Shown here: positions 44,139-53,096 of the stretch, in pieces
How the letters are laid out: each line of letters opens with the position of its first letter
Numbering within the stretch: the first letter of the stretch is position 1
Assembly (NCBI RefSeq): GCF_900143515.1
Contig: NZ_FSQT01000001.1
Coordinates: forward strand, 806,001 to 870,000
DNA: 64,000 nucleotides
DNA from: Micromonospora cremea
Lineage (GTDB): Bacteria > Actinomycetota > Actinomycetes > Mycobacteriales > Micromonosporaceae
Direction: 5' to 3'
Notes under the pieces: generated by a model
The model's input: only the letters and a program-made list of their open reading frames with translations
Databases searched by the model: none
Told to the model about the DNA's origin: nothing
Position numbers and translations under genes: made by a program

Positions 44139-45349
44139 CCATGGCGGTGCACCGGGGCAGGTGGACGTTGCGGGACCGCGCCGAAAGTGTGCTGCGGACC
44201 CTCCCGGTCACCGTCCCGCCCGGCACCGCCGCCCTGACCGTACGACTGGACTACCCCCGACAGACCGGCGTGCTGGACCTCGGCTGCCTCGGCCCGGCCG
44301 GCTTCCGGGGCTGGTCAGGTGGCGCCCGGGACGGCTATACCGTGGCCCCCGACTGGGCCACCCCCGGCTACCTGCCCGGCGAGCTGGAACCTGGTGAGTG
44401 GCAGGTGCTGCTCCGGCTGCACCGGATCCCGCCGGACGGGCTGGACTTCGAGGTCACCGCCACCGTGAGCACCAAAAGACCCGAGGCGCCGGCGCAGCCG
44501 GCCGCTCCGCCGCGCCCCGACCGCCCGCCCCGCCGGGCGCTGCCCGCCGTGGACGGCCAGCGGTGGATCCCCGGGGACCTGCACGCACACACCGTGCACA
44601 GCGACGGCGTGCAGACCATCGACGAGCTGGCCGCCCTGGCGGCCTCCCGCGGACTGGACTTCCTCGCCGTCACCGACCACAACACGGTCAGCCACCACCC
44701 CTGGCTGCCCGATTCCTCGGCCCGGTACGGCATCGCGCTGGTGCCCGGGCAGGAGGTGACCACCGACCGGGGACACGCCAATGTGTTCGGCCGGGTCGGC
44801 TGGATCGACTTTCGGCAGCCGCCGGACGAGTGGCTGGCCACCGCGGAACGGGCCGGCGGGCTGATGTCGGTGAACCATCCCCTGGGCGCCGACTGCGCCT
44901 GGCGGCAGCCGTTGACCGCCCGCACCCGGCTGGCCGAGGTCTGGCACTCAGGCTGGTGGGACCGCACCTGGGGCGCCCCGCTGGCGTGGGCGCAGGCGTG
45001 GCGTCCGGACGTCGTACCGGTCGGCGGTAGCGACTTCCACCGCCCCGGCGACGGCGTGTCGCCCGGCTCGCCCACGACCTGGGTACTGGTCGACGGCGAC
45101 TCGCCGCCCGACAGCGCCGTGCTGGACGCGCTGCGCGCCGGTCGTACCGCTGTCTCCGCCGGTCCCGACGAACCCCTGCTGCTCCGCCTCGGCGAGGAAC
45201 TGCTGGCGCTCGACGCCGACGGGACGCTGCTCGGCTACCCCGACGGCAGCCACCGAGCGGTCCGCGGTGACCGGTGCCTGTTCCCGGCCGGCGACGGCCT
45301 GCACGTCCTGGAGTCCCACCGCATGGAGGTGATCGCACTATGCATCTGA
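44135..45349 (+). CDS. PHP-domain CehA/McbA family metallohydrolase
   Basis: This is a 404-residue protein with GTG start in GTGA overlap with the ATPase. Residues 1-115 form a beta-sandwich leader. About 145-370 is a PHP domain (GDLHAHTVHSDGVQTIDELA, LAVTDHNT, PVGGSDFHRPGD) with the His and Asp residues that bind two or three metal ions. PHP proteins hydrolyse phosphoesters or, in CehA, esters. No signal peptide is seen, so it acts inside. In this operon it may remove a phosphate or glycerophosphate group from the imported molecule; that is inference. Confidence 0.85.
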   Translation: MTMAVHRGRWTLRDRAESVLRTLPVTVPPGTAALTVRLDYPRQTGVLDLGCLGPAGFRGWSGGARDGYTVAPDWATPGYLPGELEPGEWQVLLRLHRIPPDGLDFEVTATVSTKRPEAPAQPAAPPRPDRPPRRALPAVDGQRWIPGDLHAHTVHSDGVQTIDELAALAASRGLDFLAVTDHNTVSHHPWLPDSSARYGIALVPGQEVTTDRGHANVFGRVGWIDFRQPPDEWLATAERAGGLMSVNHPLGADCAWRQPLTARTRLAEVWHSGWWDRTWGAPLAWAQAWRPDVVPVGGSDFHRPGDGVSPGSPTTWVLVDGDSPPDSAVLDALRAGRTAVSAGPDEPLLLRLGEELLALDADGTLLGYPDGSHRAVRGDRCLFPAGDGLHVLESHRMEVIALCI

Positions 45350-46251
45350 CCGGACGCACGCGGGTGGCCGGCGCACCCGTCAACTACGGCATCTATCAGT
45401 CGGCCGGCGCATCCCCGGGCCCCGACGAGCTGCTGGCGGCCCTCAACCGGGACGGATACGCCGGAGTGGACTCCGGGCCGATCGGCTACCTCGGCACCGG
45501 CAAGCTGCTGGCCCAGCGGCTGGGCGATAACGGCATCGGGCTCGCCGGCGGCTGGGTCGACCTGCGGTTCGCTGACCCGGACGGCTTCACCGACGACCTG
45601 GCCCAGCTCGACGCGGCACTCGACGTGTTCGCCGCCGCCCCCGTCGACGACCCCCGGTTCGCGCCCCGACCCACACTCGCCTGCCCCGGCAACCCCGCAA
45701 GGATGGCCCGACCGGGCATCCCGCCGGACCTGACCTCGGCGCTGCCGGCCAGCGCCTGGCCGGACTTCGCCGCCCGGGTCCAGCAGGCCGTCGACCGCTG
45801 CCGGGACCGTGGCCTCGAGCCGGTGTTCCACTACCACCTCGGTACCGACGTGGAGACCGAAGCCGAGGCTGACCGGCTGCTCGAACTCACCGACGTCGCC
45901 GTCTGCCTGGACACCGGGCACCTGCTGCTGGCCGGCGGGGACCCGGTCGCGGCGGTACGCCGGTGGGCCGGCCGGATCGGGCAGGTGCACCTGAAGGACG
46001 GCGACCTGACCGTCCACGAGCGGGTCCGGGCGGCCGGCGGCGGCCTGACCGAGGTGGTGGCCGCCGGCGGCTTCTGCCCCCTGGGCACCGGCGACGTCGA
46101 CTTCGCCGGGGTGCTCGCCGCACTCGACGCCATCGGCTACACCGGCTGGCTGGTGATCGAACAGGACGCGCCGGCGCTCGGCCGGGACCTGGACCGGATC
46201 CTGGCCGATCAGCGCGCCAACCGGCGGTGGCTCGAGGAGGCGGCCCGATGA
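45340..46251 (+). CDS. IolE-like sugar isomerase/dehydratase (TIM barrel)
   Basis: This 303-residue protein starts at the ATG overlapping the PHP gene's end. Key regions are FHYHLGTDVETEAEADRLL, VCLDTGHLLLAGGDP and GQVHLKDGD, matching the metal-binding layout of inosose dehydratase (IolE). It is likely to dehydrate scyllo-inosose to the diketone used by IolD, which would supply the step absent from the left operon. General sugar epimerase activity remains possible. Confidence 0.82.
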   Translation: MHLTGRTRVAGAPVNYGIYQSAGASPGPDELLAALNRDGYAGVDSGPIGYLGTGKLLAQRLGDNGIGLAGGWVDLRFADPDGFTDDLAQLDAALDVFAAAPVDDPRFAPRPTLACPGNPARMARPGIPPDLTSALPASAWPDFAARVQQAVDRCRDRGLEPVFHYHLGTDVETEAEADRLLELTDVAVCLDTGHLLLAGGDPVAAVRRWAGRIGQVHLKDGDLTVHERVRAAGGGLTEVVAAGGFCPLGTGDVDFAGVLAALDAIGYTGWLVIEQDAPALGRDLDRILADQRANRRWLEEAAR

Positions 46252-47393
46252 CGGAGCCGGGCAAGCGGATCAGGATCGCGGTGGCCGGGCTCGGAGTCGT
46301 CGCCCGTACGGTGCATCTGCCGCTGCTGCAGCGGCGTGCGGACCTGTTCGAGGTCATCGCGCTCGGCGACCTCTCTGCCTCCCGGGTGGCCGAGCTCGGC
46401 CACCGGTACGGCGTCGAACCGGAGCGGCGGTACACCGACGCCAGCGCGATGCTGGTTGAGGGCGGATACGACGCGGCGCTGCTGGCGACCTCCGGCTCGC
46501 ATGGTGAGCTGGCCGCGCTGGCGCTGCGCTCGGGCGTGCCGGTGCTCTGCGAGAAGCCACTCGCCTACACCCTCGCCGAGGCGGCCCGGCTGACCGAGCT
46601 GAGCGGCGCGACGCCGTCGCTGATGGTCGGCTACATGAAGCAGTACGACCCGGCAGTCACCGAGGCCGCGCGTCTGCTCGACGAGCTCGGCGGCGCCGAG
46701 CGGATCCACGCGGTGGAGGTGACCGTCCTGCACCCCGGGGGTGAGGGGCAACTGGCGTTCGCCAACCTGCCGCCGGCCCCCGGCGACGTGCCGCCCGGCG
46801 CGGGGGACCGGTTGCGGGCGGCCGATTCGCGGCTACTCGACGCCGCGGTGGGCGGCGACCCCGCTGCACGGACGCTCTACCAGATCTTGATCAACAGCAT
46901 CTCCCACGACTTGTCGCTGCTGCGGCTTTTCACCGGCCCGCCGGCCACCGTGGAGCACGTCGCGACCTGGCCCGTCGCACCGAACGGCCCGGTCGAGCCG
47001 TCGGTGGAGGTCAGCGGACGGCTGAGCGGTGGTGCCCGCTACGGCATCCGGTGGCTCAACCTGCCGGACTATCCCGCCTACCGGGAGACGGTCACCCTGC
47101 ACCACGCCCGGGGCTCCCTGGAGCTGGTCTTCCCCTCGCCGTACCTGCTCAACGCGCCCACCACGCTGACCGCGGTGGACTCCCAGCACGGTGGCGAGCG
47201 ACGGGCCGCGTTCCGGTCGGTGACCGAGGCGTTCGAGCAGCAACTCGTCGCGTTCCACGCGATGGTCACCGCGGGCGCCCCGCCGTTGACCGGGGTCGCC
47301 GAGGGCGCGACCGACCTACGCACGAGCCAACAGGTGGTACGCCGCTTCGGGGAGCTGACCGGGGCGGCGATCGGCGGAGAGGCGGCACGCTGA
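46248..47393 (+). CDS. Gfo/Idh/MocA family oxidoreductase
   Basis: This is a 381-residue protein with a Rossmann start (RIAVAGLGVVARTVHLPLLQ) and the catalytic Lys in VLCEKPLAYTLAEA. The C-terminal beta-sheet domain binds the sugar. The start overlaps the IolE-like stop (ATGA). Inositol 2-dehydrogenase (IolG) belongs to this family, and no other candidate is in the locus. It may instead oxidise a glycosyl residue. The NAD-dependent fold is certain; the substrate is inferred. Confidence 0.85.
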   Translation: MTEPGKRIRIAVAGLGVVARTVHLPLLQRRADLFEVIALGDLSASRVAELGHRYGVEPERRYTDASAMLVEGGYDAALLATSGSHGELAALALRSGVPVLCEKPLAYTLAEAARLTELSGATPSLMVGYMKQYDPAVTEAARLLDELGGAERIHAVEVTVLHPGGEGQLAFANLPPAPGDVPPGAGDRLRAADSRLLDAAVGGDPAARTLYQILINSISHDLSLLRLFTGPPATVEHVATWPVAPNGPVEPSVEVSGRLSGGARYGIRWLNLPDYPAYRETVTLHHARGSLELVFPSPYLLNAPTTLTAVDSQHGGERRAAFRSVTEAFEQQLVAFHAMVTAGAPPLTGVAEGATDLRTSQQVVRRFGELTGAAIGGEAAR

Positions 47394-50143
47394 TGGCGGA
47401 AGCAGTCGAGATCATCGTGGTACCGCACACCCACTGGGACCGGGAGTGGTACGAGCCCTTCCAGCGGTTCCGGCTGCGGTTGGTGGGCCTGCTCGACGAC
47501 GTGTTCGAGCGGATGGAGCACGACCCGCGCCAGCGCTTCACCCTGGACGGGCAGCTCGCCGCGGTGGACGACTACCTGGAGGTCCGCCCGGAGCGGCGGG
47601 AGCAGGTCGCGGCGCTGGTACGCGCCGGACGGCTGGCCATCGGGCCCTGGCAGATCCTGCTCGACGAGTTCCTCTGCTCCGGGGAGAACATCGTCCGTAA
47701 CCTGGAGCGCGGGCTGGCCCGCAGCGCTGACCTGGGCGGAGCCATGCCGGTCGGCTACCTGCCCGACATGTTCGGTCACATCGCGCAGATGCCGCAGATC
47801 CTGGCCGGGGCCCGGCTGGCGCACGCCTGCGTGTTCCGCGGCGTACCTGACCGGGTCCGCACCCATGCGTTCGCCTGGCAGGCCCCGGACGGCACGGCCG
47901 TGCGCACCGAGTACCTGCCCGGCGGGTATGGCAACGCGGCCGGCCTGATGGACGACGCCACGCTCGTCACCCGCCGGGCCACCGACCTGGCCGCCCGGCT
48001 CGGTGCCTGGCGACCGGACGGCAACGGCAGCCCGATCCTCGCCATGTACGGCACCGACCACGCGGCGCCGGCCCCCGACGCCCCTGACCTGCTCGCCGCC
48101 GCCGATCTCAACGGCACCCGGCTGCGGCTGGGCACCCTCGCCGAGTACTTCGCCACCCAGCCGTCCACCGTGGACGGGCTGCCCGTCGTGGCTGGCGAGC
48201 TGCGCTCGCACGCCCGGGCCAACATCCTGCCCGGTGTGATCTCCGTACGCACCCACCTGAAGCAGGCGATGGGCCGCGCCGAGCGCCGGGTCGAGCGGTA
48301 CGCCGAACCCCTCGCCGCGCTCTGGCACGACCCGTCCGTGCAGCGCTTCCTGGACATGGCGTGGACCCGGCTGATCGACGCCAGCTGCCACGACTCGGTG
48401 ACCGGGTGCGGCTGCGACGAGACCGCCGAGCAGGTGGCCGCCCGCCTCGCCGAGGCCGATCAGCTCGGCCGGGCGGTCTGCGACCTGGTCGGCGCCCGAC
48501 TGGCCGCCGCCGTGCCGCACGACGGATACCTGCTGTTCAACCCCAGCCCGACCCCCCGGACCGCCCTGGTACGCCTGGACGTCGAGGCGCCCGGCGACGC
48601 GGCGCCGGGGCTGGCCGGCGCGGACGGCCAGGTGGTGACCGCGCAGGTCCTCGACCGGGCCCGGACGCTGCTCGCGGACGACCTGGTGCCGACCGCCGAG
48701 CTACCGGCGGTGCTCACCCGGGTCCATGGCCGGGAACTCTACGGCCAGGAGATCAGCCGCTGGTCGGTGTCGCGCGCCGACGCCACCCTCACCTTCGAGG
48801 TGGCCCGGCACGGCGACCCCGCCTTCGACGTCGAGGACGTCCGGCTGGCGCTGGCCGACGCCGGGCAGCCGGACCAGTGGCGGGTCCGCATCGTCGCCGC
48901 CCCCCGGCTGACCGTCGCCGCGCTGGTGGACGTACCCGCGCTCGGGCACGCCGCCGTGCGGCCGGTGGCGCTGCCGGCCGGTGCTGCGATGGCGTCCGGA
49001 GCGGTGACGGTCGACGACCGCGCCATGGACAACGGCCTGCTCCGCGTCGAGGTCGTCGAGGACGGCACCCTGCGGCTGTCCACTTCGGACGGCCTGACCG
49101 TGCACGGGGTGGGCCGCATCGTCGATGGCGGCGACGTGGGCGACAGCTACAACTACGCCCCACCGGCTGCTGACGAGCTGATCGACAAGCCCCGGGCGGT
49201 ACGGACGGTGTTGCGGCACGAGGGGCCGCTCGTCGCCGTCGTCGACGTGGTCCGCGAGTACCGCTGGCCGGCGGCGGCCGACGTCGACGCCGGCTCGCGC
49301 GCGGTGGACCGGGAGACGATCATCGTCACCACCCGGGTGGAACTCCGCGCCGGTGAGCGGTTTGCCCGGCTGCGCATCGACTTCGAAAACCGCTGCGACG
49401 ACCATCGGGTACGCCTGCACCTGCCGCTGCCGTCACCGGCCCGGTCGTCGTACGCGGAGGGCCAGTTCGCCGTCGTCGAACGGGGGCTGACGGCGGAGGG
49501 CGGCGGGGGAGAGGTACCGCTGCCGACGTTCCCAGCGGCGGGGTTCGTGGCCGCCGGCGGCCCGGAGGGGTCGCTGGCCGTGCTGCTGACCCAGCCGACG
49601 GAGTACGAACTGACCGACTCGGGTCGCGAACTCGCCGTCACCCTGCTGCGCTCGATCGGGATGCTGTCCCGCAACCGGCACGCCCTGCGCGACGAGCCCG
49701 CCGGCCCGCAGCTACCCACGGCGCTGGCGCAGTGCCGCGGGGGGCGCAGCATCGAGCTGGCGATGCTGCCGTTCCGGGGCGCCTGGCATGAGGCAGGGGT
49801 GGTGGAGGCGACCGAGGCCTACCGACACGAGCTGCTGGCCTTCTCCGGCACGGCCGAGCCGTCCACCGCGCTGCCGGCCCCGGTGACCGGACTGGCGGTG
49901 GACGGCCCCGGCGTCGCGTTGACGAGTGTCCGCGACCGAGGCGGCCGTACCGAGCTGCGGGTGGTGGCGCAGACACCGGCGGACAGCGTCGCCGTCATCC
50001 GGGCCGGGCGGGCCCTGCAGGGCGCGTGGCGGGCCGACCTGCTCGGCCGGCGGGGTGCACAGCTGGTCGTCGACGGCGATGGCATCGTGCGCCTTCCAAT
50101 GCGCGCCTGGGAGATCGCCACCGTGCAGCTCGACCCGGCCTGA
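47393..50143 (+). CDS. GH38 alpha-mannosidase
   Basis: This is a 916-residue protein, overlapping the previous stop as TGATG. The zinc/substrate motif VVPHTHWDREWYEPFQRFR begins at residue 9, and the nucleophile is Asp125 in VGYLPDMFGHIAQMPQIL. The helical three-bundle (SCHDSVTGCGCDE) and the long C-terminal beta domains are complete. No signal peptide is present, so it cleaves imported mannosides in the cytosol. As the last gene of the importer operon, it suggests that the imported molecule carries alpha-linked mannose. Confidence 0.93.
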   Translation: MAEAVEIIVVPHTHWDREWYEPFQRFRLRLVGLLDDVFERMEHDPRQRFTLDGQLAAVDDYLEVRPERREQVAALVRAGRLAIGPWQILLDEFLCSGENIVRNLERGLARSADLGGAMPVGYLPDMFGHIAQMPQILAGARLAHACVFRGVPDRVRTHAFAWQAPDGTAVRTEYLPGGYGNAAGLMDDATLVTRRATDLAARLGAWRPDGNGSPILAMYGTDHAAPAPDAPDLLAAADLNGTRLRLGTLAEYFATQPSTVDGLPVVAGELRSHARANILPGVISVRTHLKQAMGRAERRVERYAEPLAALWHDPSVQRFLDMAWTRLIDASCHDSVTGCGCDETAEQVAARLAEADQLGRAVCDLVGARLAAAVPHDGYLLFNPSPTPRTALVRLDVEAPGDAAPGLAGADGQVVTAQVLDRARTLLADDLVPTAELPAVLTRVHGRELYGQEISRWSVSRADATLTFEVARHGDPAFDVEDVRLALADAGQPDQWRVRIVAAPRLTVAALVDVPALGHAAVRPVALPAGAAMASGAVTVDDRAMDNGLLRVEVVEDGTLRLSTSDGLTVHGVGRIVDGGDVGDSYNYAPPAADELIDKPRAVRTVLRHEGPLVAVVDVVREYRWPAAADVDAGSRAVDRETIIVTTRVELRAGERFARLRIDFENRCDDHRVRLHLPLPSPARSSYAEGQFAVVERGLTAEGGGGEVPLPTFPAAGFVAAGGPEGSLAVLLTQPTEYELTDSGRELAVTLLRSIGMLSRNRHALRDEPAGPQLPTALAQCRGGRSIELAMLPFRGAWHEAGVVEATEAYRHELLAFSGTAEPSTALPAPVTGLAVDGPGVALTSVRDRGGRTELRVVAQTPADSVAVIRAGRALQGAWRADLLGRRGAQLVVDGDGIVRLPMRAWEIATVQLDPA

Positions 50144-50236
50144 GCGCGCCCTCGGCGGACCAGCAGGCAACGGCACCCGCGCCCCCTCCTGGCGCAACGA
50201 TCTATCACCGCACCTGATTAGCGAGAGGAAGAGCGA

Positions 50237-50587
50237 GTGAAACCCAACCCCACCGTCGTCACTGCCGCGTATTCGGTCCTCAAGCGCGTCGCAAAGGAAC
50301 GCTGCACGATGTCGTACTCCGCCTTGAGCGACAAGGTCCCTGGGCTCTCCCGTCGAGGCCCTTCGATGGTCGCGACGCTGATCGCAGTCGCTGAATGCTC
50401 GTGGGCGGAGAGGCATGTGCTCCTGCCGGTACTGGCCGTAAAGGCGGGTCGCAATGGGCTCCCCAGCTCCGGCTTCTACGAGTCATTGACGACCTACCGG
50501 CCAGAAGACGATCAATCCGACCCGAGAAGGGCTGCTCGCCGGGAGCGCGAGAGGGTCTACGCGGCCTACCCGCCAGACCAACAATAG
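50237..50587 (+). CDS. Small conserved domain protein
   Basis: This is a 116-residue protein with GAGAGGAAGAG before GTG 50237. The pattern VVTAAYSVLKRVAKERCTMS followed by YSALSDKV resembles a domain common in actinobacterial hypothetical proteins, usually ending in an Arg/Glu-rich tail as here (ARRERERVYAAYPP). Its role is unknown; no partner gene is obvious. Confidence 0.65.
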   Translation: MKPNPTVVTAAYSVLKRVAKERCTMSYSALSDKVPGLSRRGPSMVATLIAVAECSWAERHVLLPVLAVKAGRNGLPSSGFYESLTTYRPEDDQSDPRRAARRERERVYAAYPPDQQ

Positions 50588-50655
50588 AAGCTACGGCACC
50601 ATTGCATTGAGGTTGGCGAGATCGAGGCAGGCTTGAGCAGCGCGGGCCACCCGGG

Positions 50656-51756
50656 TCAGTCGCCGGCCAGAGTGAGCAGCCCGTCGGCGTCGACCTCGAA
50701 ACGGGTGCCGAGGCGGCTGAGCAGATCGGCGAGCCAGCGCGCCTCGTCGGGGCTCGCGGTCTCCAGACGCATCCGGCGGATCCGCACCGGGGCGGCCCGC
50801 AGGCCGCGCAGCCGGCCGGTGTCCGGGTCGAGGGCGGGCAGCCAGAGCAGCCGCAGTTCAGGCCGGTACACCTCCTGCCCGCTGATGCCCTCGTAGTCGT
50901 CGACCAGGTCCCCGCAGCCGTAGAGGATCAGCCGGTCCCGGTAGACCTCCACCGGTCGGAGGTGGTGCGACGAGTGCCCGTGCACCACGTCCACGCCGGC
51001 GTCGAGCAGGCGGTGCGCGAACTCGACGTGCTCGGCCGGCACCTCGTACCCCCAGTTGGTGCCCCAGTGCACGGAGACCAGCACCCGGTCGGCGGGCTCG
51101 GCCTCGGCGGCGATCCGCCGCGCCAGCTGCTCGGCGGTGGCGGCGGAGGTCTCCGGCAGGTACGCCACCCCGGGCCCATCGGCGGTGGCCGCCCAGTACG
51201 GGGGCACCCCGCTGGACGGGGCGGCCACCGAGAAGACCAGCATCCGGCGACCTCGGCCGAGGTCCACCCGGGCCGGCTCCCACGCCGCCGCGGCGTCCCG
51301 GCCGGCGCCGGCGGCGGCGATCCCAGCCCCGGCCAGCGCGTCGAGGGTGTCGGTGAGGCCCACCGGGCCGAAGTCGAGCACGTGGTTGTTGGCCAACGCG
51401 CAGACGTCGAGCCGGGCGGCGGCCAGGCAGGACACGTTGTCCGGGTGCATCCGGTAGTGCACCGACTTGGCCGGCGCGTGCTCGCCCCGGCCGGTCACCG
51501 CGGTCTCCAGGTTCACGATCCGCGCGTCCGGCCGCAGCTGGTCCAGCAGTGACAGGGCGACGCCCCAGGGCCACCGCGGTGGCACCGGCCGAGCAATCGG
51601 CCCGCTGACCGACTCGGCCAGCCCGACGTAGGTCTCCGCGTCACGGACCGCGCCTTCGCGCAGGTCGGACGGGCCCGGCCGGGGCAGGATCCGGTCCACC
51701 CCACGGCCGGTCATCACGTCGCCCGCGAGAAAGAGGGTCAGCGCATCGTCGGCCAT
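50656..51756 (-). CDS. CapA family metallophosphatase-like protein
   Basis: This is a 366-residue protein. It opens LTLFLAGDVMTGRGVDRIL, with NLETAVTGRG, LANNHVLDFGPVGL and GHSSHHLRPVEVY following in the calcineurin-like order of CapA/PgsA proteins. In Bacillus these take part in poly-gamma-glutamate capsule formation. No PgsB/C gene is nearby and no signal peptide or membrane anchor is seen, so a cytosolic phosphoesterase is as likely. ATG 51756 fits the start of the domain; the longer frame to 52092 is basic nonsense. Confidence 0.85.
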   Translation of the reverse strand: MADDALTLFLAGDVMTGRGVDRILPRPGPSDLREGAVRDAETYVGLAESVSGPIARPVPPRWPWGVALSLLDQLRPDARIVNLETAVTGRGEHAPAKSVHYRMHPDNVSCLAAARLDVCALANNHVLDFGPVGLTDTLDALAGAGIAAAGAGRDAAAAWEPARVDLGRGRRMLVFSVAAPSSGVPPYWAATADGPGVAYLPETSAATAEQLARRIAAEAEPADRVLVSVHWGTNWGYEVPAEHVEFAHRLLDAGVDVVHGHSSHHLRPVEVYRDRLILYGCGDLVDDYEGISGQEVYRPELRLLWLPALDPDTGRLRGLRAAPVRIRRMRLETASPDEARWLADLLSRLGTRFEVDADGLLTLAGD

Positions 51757-51876
51757 CCGGCCGCCTTCCCCGCTGCACCCGACCCTCACCTGCCAACGAG
51801 CGGCGACGCGCGGCTGGACCGGGTTCGGGCCGATACCACCGCCGACTTCCTCGCCTCGGCCCCGCCGCGACCGTTT

Positions 51877-52587
51877 ATGCGGCGGGCCCTGCGGCTGGCC
51901 GCCGCTGTGGCCGCAGCCCTGGTGTTGGTGACGGCGCTGTGGATTCGGCAGTCGCAACGCAGGGCCGAACAGTGCGCTCTGGTCGCTGACAAGGTCCTGT
52001 ATCGCGAGCGAGCGGAGGTACGCGATATCGAAGGCATCATTGCCCGCGCCCGCGCCGCCGTCGTGGCGCGATGGTTCGAGGAGGCCCAACAATTGATCGA
52101 TCAGGCCCAGCAGGATCTGACCCGGATCACCGGCCCGGCCGAGGTCGATCGCCTGCGCGCCGACATCGACGCCGTCCTGGACGACCTGACCGCTCAGGCC
52201 GGTTGCCCCACCTGGCCCGGTGCGCGGCCATCCCGACTCCCTCGGCGCCGTCGCCGGTCGCCTCGACGGTCAGTGGCGTCCAGGCAACCCGCAGCCGGGC
52301 GCCGCCGCGTCGCCGCCGCGTCCAGCCGCACCTTCCCCCTCATCCACGTTCTGGTCCAACCCCTTGCCGCCGGCGCCCGAGCTTCCCCCGCCCCCGCGGC
52401 CAGCGCCGTCGCCCTCGGTATTGATGCCGCTGCCCACTGGAGATCTGCTCGACCTGACCGCCTCAGAGCCATCCGCTTGGCGTACGCCGGCAGCGACGGG
52501 CCATCGGCGTGCGGCTCAGCAGGGCGAGCTGGCTCCGCCGCTGACATGAACGGCGCGAATGCGGGAAGAAGCGGTTCTCCGTCGTGA
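51877..52587 (+). CDS. Single-span membrane protein, probably frameshifted in its tail
   Basis: Residues 5-23 form a membrane helix (LRLAAAVAAALVLVTALWI). About 28-105 is a helical, coiled-coil-like region (RAAVVARWFEEAQQLIDQAQ). After about residue 115 this frame becomes Arg/Ala noise, while a second frame at 52220-52549 gives a Pro/Ser-rich tail (PPAPELPPPPRPAPSPS) as expected for a wall-spanning linker. A single-base shift near 52215 would join them. Function unknown. Confidence 0.45.
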   Translation: MRRALRLAAAVAAALVLVTALWIRQSQRRAEQCALVADKVLYRERAEVRDIEGIIARARAAVVARWFEEAQQLIDQAQQDLTRITGPAEVDRLRADIDAVLDDLTAQAGCPTWPGARPSRLPRRRRRSPRRSVASRQPAAGRRRVAAASSRTFPLIHVLVQPLAAGARASPAPAASAVALGIDAAAHWRSARPDRLRAIRLAYAGSDGPSACGSAGRAGSAADMNGANAGRSGSPS

Positions 52588-53096
52588 AGGATTGGGTCGA
52601 GGAGGCAGTCGTACGCGCGACGGCTGGGTCCGGGAGTAACAGGACCGGGCGGCGACTTCGTCCTGTCCAGGCGCGCGGTGGTCCGGTTGCTGGTGGGGCC
52701 GGCCGCCGCGTCCGGGAGCCTCGACGTGGTCTGCCGGAACCGACTCGGTGCTTTCTTCGCCAGCGTGATCATCGGCAACCTTGTGCGGTGGCCATGCGGT
52801 CGCCACGGCGGAGGCCCCCCGGGCGTCGCCGTAGGGGACTGGTGGGCGGTCGAGCCGGTGCTGCTGGTCTGTGTCGCAGCCCGGCTGGTCGAGCACGGCA
52901 CGGCCTGGATGCGGTAGGCCTGCACCGCCGCAGGACGGCGACGCACACGGGGACGGCCTCGTCCTGACTCCCCAGTGAATAGACGCAAACGGGCCCAATC
53001 ATCTCCGATGGCACCACACGCCGGCCGGCGGGTCCCGGAAGGGGCGATGGGAAACCGACCGCTCACGGGCGAATAGGCGGTGCGGGAGGGGGTCTT
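52588..53096. other. Gap before the flavin reductase operon
   Basis: A plus frame at 52678-52917 (RNRLGAFFASVIIGNLVRWP, then GDWWAVEPVLLVCVAARL) is weakly protein-like. I do not call it. The stretch probably also holds the promoter of the operon starting at 53097. Confidence 0.35.

Noticed and set aside
47078..48520. 480-residue minus-strand ORF
   Set aside because: Antisense to the GH38 mannosidase and lacking any motif.
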